Origin: Cellulosilyticum ruminicola JCM 14822
Lineage (GTDB): Bacteria > Bacillota > Clostridia > Lachnospirales > Cellulosilyticaceae
Direction of reading: 5' to 3'
Length of the DNA: 39,463 nt
NCBI RefSeq assembly: GCF_001311925.1
Contig: NZ_BBCG01000032.1
Span: 1 to 39,463, forward strand
In this document: piece by piece, positions 1-8,913 of the stretch
Layout of the letters: each line of letters begins with the position of its first letter
Numbering within the stretch: position 1 is the first letter of the stretch
Program-made: the position numbers and the translations under genes
Notes under the pieces: generated by a model
What the model was told of the DNA's origin: nothing
The model's database searches: none
Seen by the model: only the letters and a program-made list of their open reading frames with translations

Positions 1-102
1 AATACACAAGTTAAAATCAACTAACTATGGAAAGAACCCGTTTTATTTTACCATTAACATATAAGTTTTATAAATTTAAATATATAAATTATTAAATAAT
101 GT

Positions 103-108
103 TATAAT
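103..108 (+). promoter_or_regulatory. possible -10 box for the first gene
   Basis: A perfect TATAAT lies 59 bases upstream of the ATG at 167, in a very AT-rich leader. No convincing -35 box is visible at 16-18 bases spacing, so this is a weak call. The ribosome binding site GGAGG at 153-157 fixes the start of the downstream gene. Confidence 0.35.
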
Positions 109-166
109 TAAAACAGGATCTTCTCTTTTATAACATACTTAAATCTTGATATGGAGGAAATTTTAC

Positions 167-1192
167 ATGAATAAAATTATACTACCTTTGAGTAAACCAC
201 TCGTTAGAACTTATTTATATGATGCTTATCCATTATCTATTCTTGCCGCACAAAATGACTCATATATGTCTTGGTTATTAAGTAACTACATACAATTAAA
301 TATAAATCATGATTTTGTCGAAAAGCATGATTTATTTTTAGAATTTTATGGTCCACAAGCTATGGATTCTCCATTTCTTCGTACACAACATCTTTCTTGG
401 AAATTTTTATCTACAATAGATATAGATTTATTTATATATTTAGAAAGAGCCTTAAATGATCAAAACTATTTTCATTGCATAGTAGATGAATTCTTTATCC
501 CAAATACTGTATTTTATCAACAGCGACATTTCATGCATGACTGCCTTATTTATGGCTATGATCATTCTTTGCGCCTATTTTATGGTTTAAACTATAATAA
601 AGATCAGCTACTTGAAAATTTTACAATTGACTACGATCTATTTAAATCAGCTATTGAAAATAATTTTCTATCACCAAAAGAAGCTCACTGGGCTGATATA
701 GTACGACTTTATAAATATAAAGATTATGCTAACTATCCTATTAATTATAATCTCATTAAATTTTTACTTACTGAATACTTAAATGGTAAAAATACTATAG
801 ATGCATGCCATCGTTTCGAAATTCCTCGCCCAGAACGAGATTATGGTATTAAAATCTTTGATATTCTTCTTGAATATTTAGATTGTCTAATCTTTGATAA
901 ACATAGTGATCAATTAGATACTTACTTTGACACTAGAGTTACTAACCTTTTATTAGAACATAAAAATCTTATGTTAAAGCGTCTTGCTTATTTATCTAAT
1001 TTAGGTATTCAAACAAATGATCTGTTCCAACAATATACCTCAACTTATAACTTATGTAAAACCAACCTCAATTTAAGTATTAAATACAACCTCACATTTA
1101 ACAAAAAAATATTATTACGAATAAAGGATAACCTGCAAAAAATAAAAGAGGATGATTTATCTATACTCTCAACTTTAATAAATAGACTTTAA
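167..1192 (+). CDS. hypothetical protein, papain-like (BtrH N-terminal-like) type often seen near NRPS genes
   Basis: A 341-aa protein of unknown function. I chose the ATG at 167 because GGAGG sits nine bases upstream; an in-frame TTG at 146 has no such site. There is no signal peptide or membrane segment. The middle carries a segment (VDEFFIPN, then HFMHDCLIYGYD) that resembles hypothetical proteins with a papain-like fold related to the N-terminal domain of the butirosin protein BtrH, which occur beside peptide-antibiotic clusters in Bacilli and Clostridia. That resemblance is from memory of the family and is weak; I cannot assign a catalytic triad. The C-terminal 130 residues are helical and Leu/Asn/Lys rich. 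It is transcribed towards the large operon and shares its terminator, so it is not part of that operon but could be a functional neighbour. Confidence 0.6.
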   Translation: MNKIILPLSKPLVRTYLYDAYPLSILAAQNDSYMSWLLSNYIQLNINHDFVEKHDLFLEFYGPQAMDSPFLRTQHLSWKFLSTIDIDLFIYLERALNDQNYFHCIVDEFFIPNTVFYQQRHFMHDCLIYGYDHSLRLFYGLNYNKDQLLENFTIDYDLFKSAIENNFLSPKEAHWADIVRLYKYKDYANYPINYNLIKFLLTEYLNGKNTIDACHRFEIPRPERDYGIKIFDILLEYLDCLIFDKHSDQLDTYFDTRVTNLLLEHKNLMLKRLAYLSNLGIQTNDLFQQYTSTYNLCKTNLNLSIKYNLTFNKKILLRIKDNLQKIKEDDLSILSTLINRL

Positions 1193-1199
1193 CAAGTAA

Positions 1200-1231
1200 A
1201 AATAGACACGGTCTTTTCACCGTGTCTATTT
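1200..1231. terminator. bidirectional Rho-independent terminator between convergent genes
   Basis: A perfect 13-bp inverted repeat (arms 1200-1212 and 1219-1231, core GACACGGT/ACCGTGTC) with a six-base loop. A-rich sequence precedes it and T-rich sequence follows, so it can stop both the gene ending at 1192 on the plus strand and the long minus-strand operon whose last stop codon is at 1236-1238. Confidence 0.9.
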
Positions 1232-1235
1232 CTAT

Positions 1236-4200
1236 TTACACATCAATTCTGCCTTCATTTAATTTAACAACTCGATCTGCCAAGTGATAATAATGATCAT
1301 CATGGGTAATAACAATTACTATTTTATTTTGATCTACTATTTCTTTTAATATCTCTTCATAAAAGTATTTCTTAAATGTAGGATCTTGGTCAGCAGCAAC
1401 TTCATCAAATATAATAATAGGCTTATCTTCTAAACAACTTTTTATTAAAGCTAACCTTTTACGTTGTCCTGTTGATAGACTAGTTGTAGTAAAACAATTT
1501 TCTTTTATATCTACCTTTTCACTTAATCTAAAACGTTCCAAATATTCTTTACCATGTTGTTCAATAACTTCATCTTTAATGCCATACAAACGCTTAAAAA
1601 GATAAAAATCACAAAATACAGATGATATATTCTCTATTGCACTTTCTATCTTACATCCATTTGCATAATACTCTACAGTTCCACCATGTGGTGAGTATAA
1701 GCCTGTAATTAATTTTAATAAAGTAGTTTTTCCGCTACCATTTCCACCAGTAATAAATATTAATTCACCTGATTTAAAAGTATATGTAATGGGTCCTAAA
1801 CTAAATCTTTGATTATCTTTATAATGATATACAATATCGTTTAAAATAATCTTATCTATTACTGGATATTGTTGATTATAAATTCCCTTATCTTCACTAT
1901 TATCTTCTTCATTGACTTTCTTAAATTTTTCTAGTATTGCATTTACTCTTTTATTACTTACATTTAATTGTAGTAATCGTGGAATATCTGATAATACTTC
2001 ACGAATAGGTCCAGTAATATAAATTAGGACAAAAACGAACGTAGCTAATTCATACTCTTGAATATAGTAAAAAATAAGTGGGAAGATAAATACAACTACT
2101 CCTATTGCTGTATTAAATACGGTTTCGCCTATCATAAATGCATCTGTAAAGTTTGCTTCTACTAATATACTACGATTTTTATACTCTAAGGAACTCTTTC
2201 TTACCTCTTCCCTAAATTCTTCTTTCTTATTTGGACTTAATCTTAATTCCTTAAATCCATTAATCAAATCCTTAATATATTCAAAAAAGCTTTCTTGAAT
2301 ATCTCTAGTTCGTTCCAAAATTTCATTTGCTTTATTACTTTTCACACCATATATTCCCGCTAATATTACAATAACACCAATGATAATAAATAATGCATAC
2401 TTATTTAAAGATCCTAGATAAATCAAACTAAAAATAATAGTAACTAATGCTGTTAATGCTTCAACCATAACACCAGGTACTTCACTAAGCTTTTCTGTAT
2501 CATTATTTAAGACAGCACTGATTTCTCCATCCTCAATACTCTCAAAATTCTCTAACGACATATCTAATAGAACATCTACAATCTCCATACGAATGCTATA
2601 AACTTTAGTCTTAGCTATTTCTATAATCTTTTTGCGAATAAATCGTTGTGTCATAATATAGATTCCTAACCCTATAACAAAATAGAAAAATACACCTTTT
2701 TTTAAAGCATCCTCTGTTCTAATTCCAGTATTAATCATCATTATTGTAAATGCATTACCAATACCACTTATAATGCTAAATGAAACTAATAAGAAGTATG
2801 GGAAATTATCATTATTACTATATGATTTCTGCATCAAATAATATAGTACAAATATTACTGCACTTATAACTGCACTATATAATGTAACAATTAAACTAGT
2901 TGGTCCCCAAATTTTTAAAAACTCCCAATTTAACCCATCGTAAAATACATACGGTATTCTGTTAACACAAACATAAGCGATAACTACAATACACATAATC
3001 TTCAATACTTGTCTCAAACTGATTGAACCACTATTATATGTCTTATCCTTAATAATCTTTTTTCCTTGCTTTATAATTAAAATAATTATTCCTATACTTA
3101 ATAATATTTCAATCACAAAGACTAAACTTAATGCATTGTCCATTGCAACCATATTGGATTTTGCTACTGTCAAATCACGATCCATTATTATGTCCATTAT
3201 TCCTAGACCAATTGAATCAACAAAATTGTCAGTTCCACCAATATTAGTTAAAATGACAACACCTATTTTATCCGCTGGTCTAACAACCATAAAAGCTGAA
3301 AAATTAGGATTTCCGCCCCCATGAGCATATTCTCCTTGTCCTAGTTGATAAGCAAACCAACCCGAAGCATAAGAAGTTCCATCTCCTAGTGGGGGTACAC
3401 GACGATTTGGTGCTAATGCACTATCAACAATAGCTTGTTGTGTATCATCCAACTCCCCTAGCTTCATAAAACTCTCTAACCAATATACCATATCTTCACT
3501 ACTAGTTATTATATAACCTGCTGGTGTATTTCCTCGATAAATAGGTGCTTTAAATGGTCTAGGTTTTAAAAAGCCTACTTTATACCCTGTCGCCATTAAA
3601 TTTGATTGTTGTGCTTGATCATAATATGCATATGTATGCTTCATATTTAAAGGCATAAATACTTCTTTTTGTATAAAGTCTTCATAAGATAATCCTGTTA
3701 CTTTTTCAATAACTAATCCTAAAACATCATAGTTAATAGTTGCATAAGAGAATTCCTTTCCTGGTTTTTCATCAAGTTTAGTTCCAATTAAAGTTTTCAC
3801 TGTCTTTTCTAATGCTGTATCATCTTGTGATTCAGGCATATTAGCAATTGTTTTAAATGGAATGCCTGAAGTTTGATAAAGTAAATCTCTTATAGTTATT
3901 TCCGCAGGTTCTTGTTCATACTCTACTGAAAACCACTCTAAATATTTACTAATAGAATCGTCTAAACTAATTAGCCCCCTATTAATTAACAACTGAATTG
4001 CATATCCAGTAAAACTCTTGCTACATGAACCAATCTCAAATAATGTTTGAGATGTAACAGGTATTTTTTTCTCCACATCTGCATAACCATATTCATTTTG
4101 TAACACAACTTTTCCATCTCTAATAACAACAGCTGCCATACCAGGTATTTTGCCATCTTTTATTTTAGTTTCAAGATATGCATTAATACGTTCATCCATA

Positions 4201-4313
4201 TTCAGGCTTTTTTGAACCTGCCACATTTGATATTTTTTTAAAGAAAAGAAAATACCTATAAGACAAATAATAGCAATAAAAATCTTTATCAATTTTTTCT
4301 TTTCTTGCTTCAT
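1236..4313 (-). CDS. S12 serine peptidase (ClbP/XcnG-like) fused to ABC exporter
   Basis: A 1025-aa membrane protein, the last gene of the operon. Residues 8-25 are a membrane anchor. Residues about 40-380 form a beta-lactamase-fold S12 peptidase: SxxK is S96-C-S-K99 within FEIGSCSKSF, the Tyr motif is Y190-A-T192 (most relatives have Y-x-N), and the third motif is H331-G-G. Three membrane helices follow (about 394-415, 436-455, 474-494), as in ClbP. Next comes a complete ABC exporter half of the SyrD/PvdE cyclic-peptide type: further helices at 505-780, Walker A GGNGSGKT (856-863), signature LSTGQ (946-950), Walker B IIIFDE (966-971), H-loop His1004. ClbP, XcnG and ZmaM remove an N-acyl-D-Asn cap outside the membrane; this operon also encodes the module expected to make that cap, so I infer export and prodrug cleavage. 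The start has AAGTAAGGG just upstream and overlaps the end of the glycosyltransferase region by only a three-base gap. Confidence 0.88.
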   Translation of the reverse strand: MKQEKKKLIKIFIAIICLIGIFFSLKKYQMWQVQKSLNMDERINAYLETKIKDGKIPGMAAVVIRDGKVVLQNEYGYADVEKKIPVTSQTLFEIGSCSKSFTGYAIQLLINRGLISLDDSISKYLEWFSVEYEQEPAEITIRDLLYQTSGIPFKTIANMPESQDDTALEKTVKTLIGTKLDEKPGKEFSYATINYDVLGLVIEKVTGLSYEDFIQKEVFMPLNMKHTYAYYDQAQQSNLMATGYKVGFLKPRPFKAPIYRGNTPAGYIITSSEDMVYWLESFMKLGELDDTQQAIVDSALAPNRRVPPLGDGTSYASGWFAYQLGQGEYAHGGGNPNFSAFMVVRPADKIGVVILTNIGGTDNFVDSIGLGIMDIIMDRDLTVAKSNMVAMDNALSLVFVIEILLSIGIIILIIKQGKKIIKDKTYNSGSISLRQVLKIMCIVVIAYVCVNRIPYVFYDGLNWEFLKIWGPTSLIVTLYSAVISAVIFVLYYLMQKSYSNNDNFPYFLLVSFSIISGIGNAFTIMMINTGIRTEDALKKGVFFYFVIGLGIYIMTQRFIRKKIIEIAKTKVYSIRMEIVDVLLDMSLENFESIEDGEISAVLNNDTEKLSEVPGVMVEALTALVTIIFSLIYLGSLNKYALFIIIGVIVILAGIYGVKSNKANEILERTRDIQESFFEYIKDLINGFKELRLSPNKKEEFREEVRKSSLEYKNRSILVEANFTDAFMIGETVFNTAIGVVVFIFPLIFYYIQEYELATFVFVLIYITGPIREVLSDIPRLLQLNVSNKRVNAILEKFKKVNEEDNSEDKGIYNQQYPVIDKIILNDIVYHYKDNQRFSLGPITYTFKSGELIFITGGNGSGKTTLLKLITGLYSPHGGTVEYYANGCKIESAIENISSVFCDFYLFKRLYGIKDEVIEQHGKEYLERFRLSEKVDIKENCFTTTSLSTGQRKRLALIKSCLEDKPIIIFDEVAADQDPTFKKYFYEEILKEIVDQNKIVIVITHDDHYYHLADRVVKLNEGRIDV

Positions 4314-4316
4314 CCC

Positions 4317-6017
4317 TTACTTCGTCCTTTCATTAGCAAATCTAGCAAGGCCTTGCTTTAATGCCCAAAGAGTTGAACGTTTGATCATACTTTCAGTATA
4401 TTCATCTTTAAGGTTATTAATAATTTCTTGTACAGAACATTCACCAGCTTTTTCATCTAGATATTCTACAATCTTACGTCCTAGCTTAAACTGTACTAAT
4501 CCTTCTTCCATAGGATAATGACTTGCTCGATATGCCCCTCCTGTTGCTAATTCATGTCCTTCTTCTGTAACCTTAACCATCACATCACTTTCTAAAAATT
4601 TAGTTGGATATGATGCAAATGCATCACAGTAAATAGGTTGTATAAATTTTAATTCGTCTTGTCTATTTACATCTTCTTCTTCGCTTTGAATTGAACGTAA
4701 TTCATCCCATAATTCTTCGTATTGTTTGATAATCTTAGACCATTGGAATTTCTCAACTGCTCTTTTTCTAGAGTTTTCACTCATTTTCTGACGTAATTCT
4801 TCATCATCAATTAAACGTTGAATACAATCTTGATAATATTCAAGGTCTACTACTACAGATTGCGCTAATGAAAAATGTTGTAATCCTGTTCTATGTAACA
4901 TATCTGAAGGTACTAATGCTGCACGTCGTATATCATCATCGCATTTCATCCAGTATGTAGGTACTAAAAATCCTGTTTCACCATCTGCAACTGTATCTTT
5001 ATATCCATCCCAGCCAGACACCACTTGAGGCACACCACAAGCCATAGCTTCTATAGGTGTAATACCAAATGTTTCTTGTACATTATCTATTGGTGAAATA
5101 AATACATCTGCTGATGCAAATAAGGTTTCTCTATTTGATACATCATTTTTATCAATAACTTTTACATTATCTCCAAGACCTAGTTGTTCTATAGATTGAT
5201 AAATAGCTGGTAAAAACGGCATAGTCACTCTATCATGTCCTGCTAAAACAAGTAATAATTTTCTATTAGGATTATTCTTTAATAATCGCTTATACATAAC
5301 AAGCATTGGTAATAAGTCTGCTTTATCATATGCTGATAGTCTTCCTATCCATAAAATTACAAATGCATCATTAGGTAAATCATTTTTCATCCTAGCTGCT
5401 TCTTTAGGCATAGGTTTAAATTTATCAATATCAATTCCAAGAGGAATTACATCTAATCTTCCTTCATAACGTACATCTATATTGTGTGATTTTTTTAAAC
5501 TTTCACTTATATTTTCTAACATACGTTGAATAGTTGCTTTAACTGCATGAGAAGTACAAATTAAAGAATCATATTTTCTAAAAGGTAGAAGTAGTTTCAT
5601 TAAATATAAACTTTCAATATAATTAGGATAACTTGCACCATGGATAGTGTATGTTATAGGGCATTTTGTCTTTGTAAAAAACTCTCTCATATAGATAAGC
5701 TCTTTGAATTCCATACTCACATTATGTAAAATATCTACATCAATCTGAGGATTCACTCCTAATGTATCAAACTCTGATATCAACTCTAGTTCTGTATTAA
5801 CTTTCCCTTTTCGTTTTAAAAGCTTGTATTTTCTTTTAATAGCTTGTTCTTGAAATTGCATAGGTTCATATAAACATTTCATTTTTTCTGCTGTGGTATA
5901 AGTAGCTATTGCTTTAAATAAATCATCTACAGCCACATCATAACCATATACAGTATCAAGTCCTGCCATTACCCTAAATGCATTTCCCATAATACCAATG
6001 TTTTTACATTTTTCCAT
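4317..6017 (-). CDS. GT4-type glycosyltransferase with C-terminal helical extension
   Basis: A 566-aa cytoplasmic GT-B glycosyltransferase. The donor-binding half shows WIGRLS followed by a Lys-containing loop, and the E-x7-E pattern in ETFGITPIEAMACGVP, then GETGFLVP. These are hallmarks of retaining family 4 enzymes. Residues beyond about 455 form an extra ~110-aa region absent from typical GT4 proteins. Its last 70 residues (from EEGLVQFKLGRKIVEYLDE on) look helical, like a small winged-helix or carrier-binding domain; I cannot name it. The gene starts 40 bases after the carrier-protein gene, has AAGGGGATAGGG upstream of its ATG, and ends three bases before the peptidase-exporter gene. It may glycosylate the peptide product as tailoring or self-protection; acceptor and sugar are unknown. 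Confidence 0.85.
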   Translation of the reverse strand: MEKCKNIGIMGNAFRVMAGLDTVYGYDVAVDDLFKAIATYTTAEKMKCLYEPMQFQEQAIKRKYKLLKRKGKVNTELELISEFDTLGVNPQIDVDILHNVSMEFKELIYMREFFTKTKCPITYTIHGASYPNYIESLYLMKLLLPFRKYDSLICTSHAVKATIQRMLENISESLKKSHNIDVRYEGRLDVIPLGIDIDKFKPMPKEAARMKNDLPNDAFVILWIGRLSAYDKADLLPMLVMYKRLLKNNPNRKLLLVLAGHDRVTMPFLPAIYQSIEQLGLGDNVKVIDKNDVSNRETLFASADVFISPIDNVQETFGITPIEAMACGVPQVVSGWDGYKDTVADGETGFLVPTYWMKCDDDIRRAALVPSDMLHRTGLQHFSLAQSVVVDLEYYQDCIQRLIDDEELRQKMSENSRKRAVEKFQWSKIIKQYEELWDELRSIQSEEEDVNRQDELKFIQPIYCDAFASYPTKFLESDVMVKVTEEGHELATGGAYRASHYPMEEGLVQFKLGRKIVEYLDEKAGECSVQEIINNLKDEYTESMIKRSTLWALKQGLARFANERTK

Positions 6018-6057
6018 TTTCCCTATCCCCTTGTCTGCTTTGATACTAATATAAAAC

Positions 6058-6306
6058 TTAGTTATTTTGAAGTTCTTCTATCATTCCTATTAAGTCTGTT
6101 ATATTCCCAAACATCTCATAGTTAATTTTGTCATCCTCAAATTCAACATCAAACTCTTCTTCAATGTCTACAATAATTTTAATGAAATTTAATGAATTAA
6201 TATTTAAAGTTCTTAAATCACTTATTAATAGTTGTTCTGGTGTTAAACCATTATTATTAATGTGTTTTAATATAATCTCTGCTGTTCTTTTTTCTATTTC
6301 TCTCAT
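6058..6306 (-). CDS. free-standing acyl carrier protein
   Basis: An 82-aa acidic protein with the four-helix carrier-protein pattern. The phosphopantetheine attachment Ser is S38 in NINSLNFIKII, where the usual DSL reads NSL. Helix III carries the acidic EEEFDVEFEDD stretch typical of discrete ACPs. A good site (AGGGAGAG) precedes the ATG. It lies between the GNAT and glycosyltransferase genes, so it may hold an intermediate for one of these enzymes, or receive the acyl group made by the CoA-ligase and OFOR genes. No dedicated phosphopantetheinyl transferase is encoded in this window. Confidence 0.85.
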   Translation of the reverse strand: MREIEKRTAEIILKHINNNGLTPEQLLISDLRTLNINSLNFIKIIVDIEEEFDVEFEDDKINYEMFGNITDLIGMIEELQNN

Positions 6307-6334
6307 GTTATTCTCTCCCTACCTATTTATAAAT

Positions 6335-7231
6335 TTATTTATTTTTTTCTTTCCACCAAGTATTTGTTGAACAAGGAACAAATCCAATATTATAGTAAAA
6401 CTGTTGTGAAGATCCTACATAAGCAAGTTCTGCCCCTCTTAATCCACATTGACGTATTCCTTCTAATACAGCTGCTTTTCCTAACCCCATTTTACGATAC
6501 TTTGGTACTGTTGCTACTGGTTCAACAACAGCAACTTTTGTTGTTGGATCATACCACATACCACAATAAGCAACAAATTCACCTTCTAATGTAGTTACTA
6601 CTATTTTTAAACTTAAATCCACATTAGGTCTTTGCATCTGTGCTTCATTTATTTTTTGTTCTTCTTCAGTAAATACATAACTTCCTTCCCCATCTAATTC
6701 ATGATTAAACCCTTTCCATAATACTTCACCATATTGAGCTAAATCATAAGTTTCTTTTAGAGTTGTTAACTTGAAGCCTTCTGGTAATGTCACATTAATT
6801 TGATTTAAATCAATTTTATAGACAGCATCAGCTTCTTTATCTTCTGTTGCTACAAATCCGCATTCCTTTGCAACTTCTTGTAACTCTGTATCCTTGTCTG
6901 ATACCATTACACTAACATCATTACCATTCTTAAAGTTTTCTTTAGCATATTCAAAAACTTCCTTTTTTAATTGATGATATTCAGGTAATGTATAGCAAAA
7001 AGCATTTCCTAATTCTGTATCAAATAATGCAACTGCAACAAGCTTTCCTTCATCTTCCCATAATCCTATTTTTTTTAATACAGAACAATCTAACATACCA
7101 TGTGTAATCATCCAATCCCAACGACCAAAAAGATATCCTGAATGATTTAATTTTAAAAGAAACTCTCTTACCTTATAATAATCCTCGCTAAATCTAGGTT
7201 CATCATTATACTTTCTAAACATAACCTCCAT
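6335..7231 (-). CDS. tandem GNAT N-acetyltransferase
   Basis: A 298-aa protein with two GNAT-fold halves. The C-terminal half has the classic acetyl-CoA-binding motif (VEPVATVPKYRKMGLGKA, about residues 234-251) and the terminal YYNIGF motif. The N-terminal half keeps the fold pattern (KLVAVALFD, then VAKECGFVA) but lacks a clear pyrophosphate loop. AGGAGG lies nine bases before the chosen ATG; an internal ATG four codons later has worse spacing. Tandem GNATs such as paenilamicin PamZ, and ZmaR for zwittermicin, acetylate the active antibiotic and confer self-resistance in pathways that also use a D-Asn prodrug step. I infer the same role here; a tailoring acyl transfer is the alternative. 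Confidence 0.82.
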   Translation of the reverse strand: MEVMFRKYNDEPRFSEDYYKVREFLLKLNHSGYLFGRWDWMITHGMLDCSVLKKIGLWEDEGKLVAVALFDTELGNAFCYTLPEYHQLKKEVFEYAKENFKNGNDVSVMVSDKDTELQEVAKECGFVATEDKEADAVYKIDLNQINVTLPEGFKLTTLKETYDLAQYGEVLWKGFNHELDGEGSYVFTEEEQKINEAQMQRPNVDLSLKIVVTTLEGEFVAYCGMWYDPTTKVAVVEPVATVPKYRKMGLGKAAVLEGIRQCGLRGAELAYVGSSQQFYYNIGFVPCSTNTWWKEKNK

Positions 7232-7278
7232 ATTTCCATCCTCCTATTTAATTAATTCACTAATAAATAAACCTGTTA

Positions 7279-8886
7279 TTATACTATAAATAACATTTCA
7301 CCATATCCATTTCTATATAAATTTAAATAAAGCGCATCTTTTAAAGAACTAAGTTTTCTTTCTGATTCCACGAAATTACTAAATGGCATCAATTCTTGAG
7401 TACACTTATCAGCTTTCTCTTCGTTCCATCCTCTTTCAGCTATATCTAATAATACATTACACCATGTAACACATTGAGCATTGAATTGTGAAATAACCTC
7501 TTCATAATTCTCTATGTACTTATCAAAGTAATCATTAATCTTTTGATTTCCTGTTAATTTAAGCATACGTCCATAGTGTGAAATAACAAGCGCATAAACA
7601 TCTATATAATAATCCATTGTGTTATGTACATAATTGTGTGCTGTATTTATTTCATTGCGATATTTTGTTAAGTAATCAGATAAGAGTTGTACTTCTTTAT
7701 TTACAAATACATAACTAAAATCTTCTTTATCACCGTTAGTTATTAATCCATCATTTTTTACGTCATGATAAATTGTAGTTCCTTTAAAAATAGCTAATTT
7801 AGAAAAGAATTTAATAGGATAACCTATTTCTTTAAGGAACATTAAATTTTCTCGTAAACGCTCAACTGTAGAATATGGATTAAAATTAATAAAACCTGGT
7901 GAAATTCTAATCTTATATTTTCTTAATAAATTTATGATTTCGATATTATCTTCTACCTTAGCAATCTTATGATAAACCTTTAAATCAGTATTATTTCCAG
8001 CTTCTATTCCTATACATACTGCTGTTAATCCAGATTGAATAAGTAATTCCATTATTTCAGGTGTTACTTTCTTATGGAATTCAGCACGTACATCTGCAAA
8101 GTATGAAATTTTTAAATCTCTTCTAATAATCTCTTGTGCAATTGCTTTCATTCGTCTAAGGTCTATATATGGGTCTTCAAAACTGCTATCTATAAAGTTA
8201 AATACTCTTATCCCATATTCCTTAACTAACATTTCTAACTCATCAACAATGCTTGTGACCGATCTACCTCTCCATTTTTTCCAGAATAACTGAGTTGCAC
8301 AAAAGGCACATCTCGAATTACATCCTCTACTTCCAGAAATAACAGCCACCTTCCACTTTTTCTCAAGCATAATATCTCTTGCTGCAAATGGAAGTACATC
8401 TAAATCTTGCATCAATGGACGATCTTCATTATTAACGATTTCATTATCTTTCCAATATGTAATTCCTTTAACTTGCGTATAGTCTTCTCCTGCTGATAAC
8501 TTGTCCATTAATTCTAAGAAAGTTTCTTCACCTTCTCCTCTTAAGCCAAAGTCAATCTTAGCATTCTCTTTTAACATTTTTTCTGCATTATAGGTTGTAT
8601 ACACACCCCCTACGCAGACTTTAATATCAGGTAAAAGTGATTTTATTTTTTGACTTACATTATATACACTCTTTTTAGCTAGCTGGTATACTGGAAAACC
8701 TATAACATCTGGCTTAAATTTAATTATTTCCTCATAATTAACATCTTCTTCAAAATCAGCCATTAATTTTACTTCATATCCATGTTCACGTAAAACAGCA
8801 GCTATTAAACACATTCCTATTTCATCCATAGTTACATTCATTTGATGATTATATACAAAATATAAAACTACTCTAAGTTTATTCAA
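7279..8886 (-). CDS. B12-binding-domain radical SAM enzyme (class B type)
   Basis: A ~535-aa enzyme with an N-terminal cobalamin-binding-type Rossmann domain (about 1-140, including GFPVY and VCVGGVYT) followed by a radical SAM barrel. The Fe-S motif C-x3-C-x2-C appears as GCNSRCAFC, followed by the family's typical long helical tail. The TTG at 8886 is preferred because AAGGA lies eight bases before it. An in-frame ATG three codons upstream (8895) directly abuts the same AAGG and so has no usable spacer. Class B enzymes methylate unactivated carbon or phosphorus, or catalyse ring contraction and cyclisation. In this operon it is most likely a tailoring enzyme acting on the peptide or a precursor; the exact reaction cannot be read from sequence. 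Confidence 0.85.
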   Translation of the reverse strand: MNKLRVVLYFVYNHQMNVTMDEIGMCLIAAVLREHGYEVKLMADFEEDVNYEEIIKFKPDVIGFPVYQLAKKSVYNVSQKIKSLLPDIKVCVGGVYTTYNAEKMLKENAKIDFGLRGEGEETFLELMDKLSAGEDYTQVKGITYWKDNEIVNNEDRPLMQDLDVLPFAARDIMLEKKWKVAVISGSRGCNSRCAFCATQLFWKKWRGRSVTSIVDELEMLVKEYGIRVFNFIDSSFEDPYIDLRRMKAIAQEIIRRDLKISYFADVRAEFHKKVTPEIMELLIQSGLTAVCIGIEAGNNTDLKVYHKIAKVEDNIEIINLLRKYKIRISPGFINFNPYSTVERLRENLMFLKEIGYPIKFFSKLAIFKGTTIYHDVKNDGLITNGDKEDFSYVFVNKEVQLLSDYLTKYRNEINTAHNYVHNTMDYYIDVYALVISHYGRMLKLTGNQKINDYFDKYIENYEEVISQFNAQCVTWCNVLLDIAERGWNEEKADKCTQELMPFSNFVESERKLSSLKDALYLNLYRNGYGEMLFIV

Positions 8887-8913
8887 TTTTATCATCCTTA
8901 ATATTAATATTTT

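Noticed and set aside
146-166. Longer TTG start for the first gene
   Set aside because: The ATG at 167 has a GGAGG site at proper spacing; the TTG has none.
1236-4313. Reading the last gene as a plain beta-lactamase or D-Ala-D-Ala peptidase
   Set aside because: The three helices and ABC exporter fusion, and the Asn-specific C-A-PCP-E module in the same operon, fit the ClbP/XcnG prodrug peptidases better.
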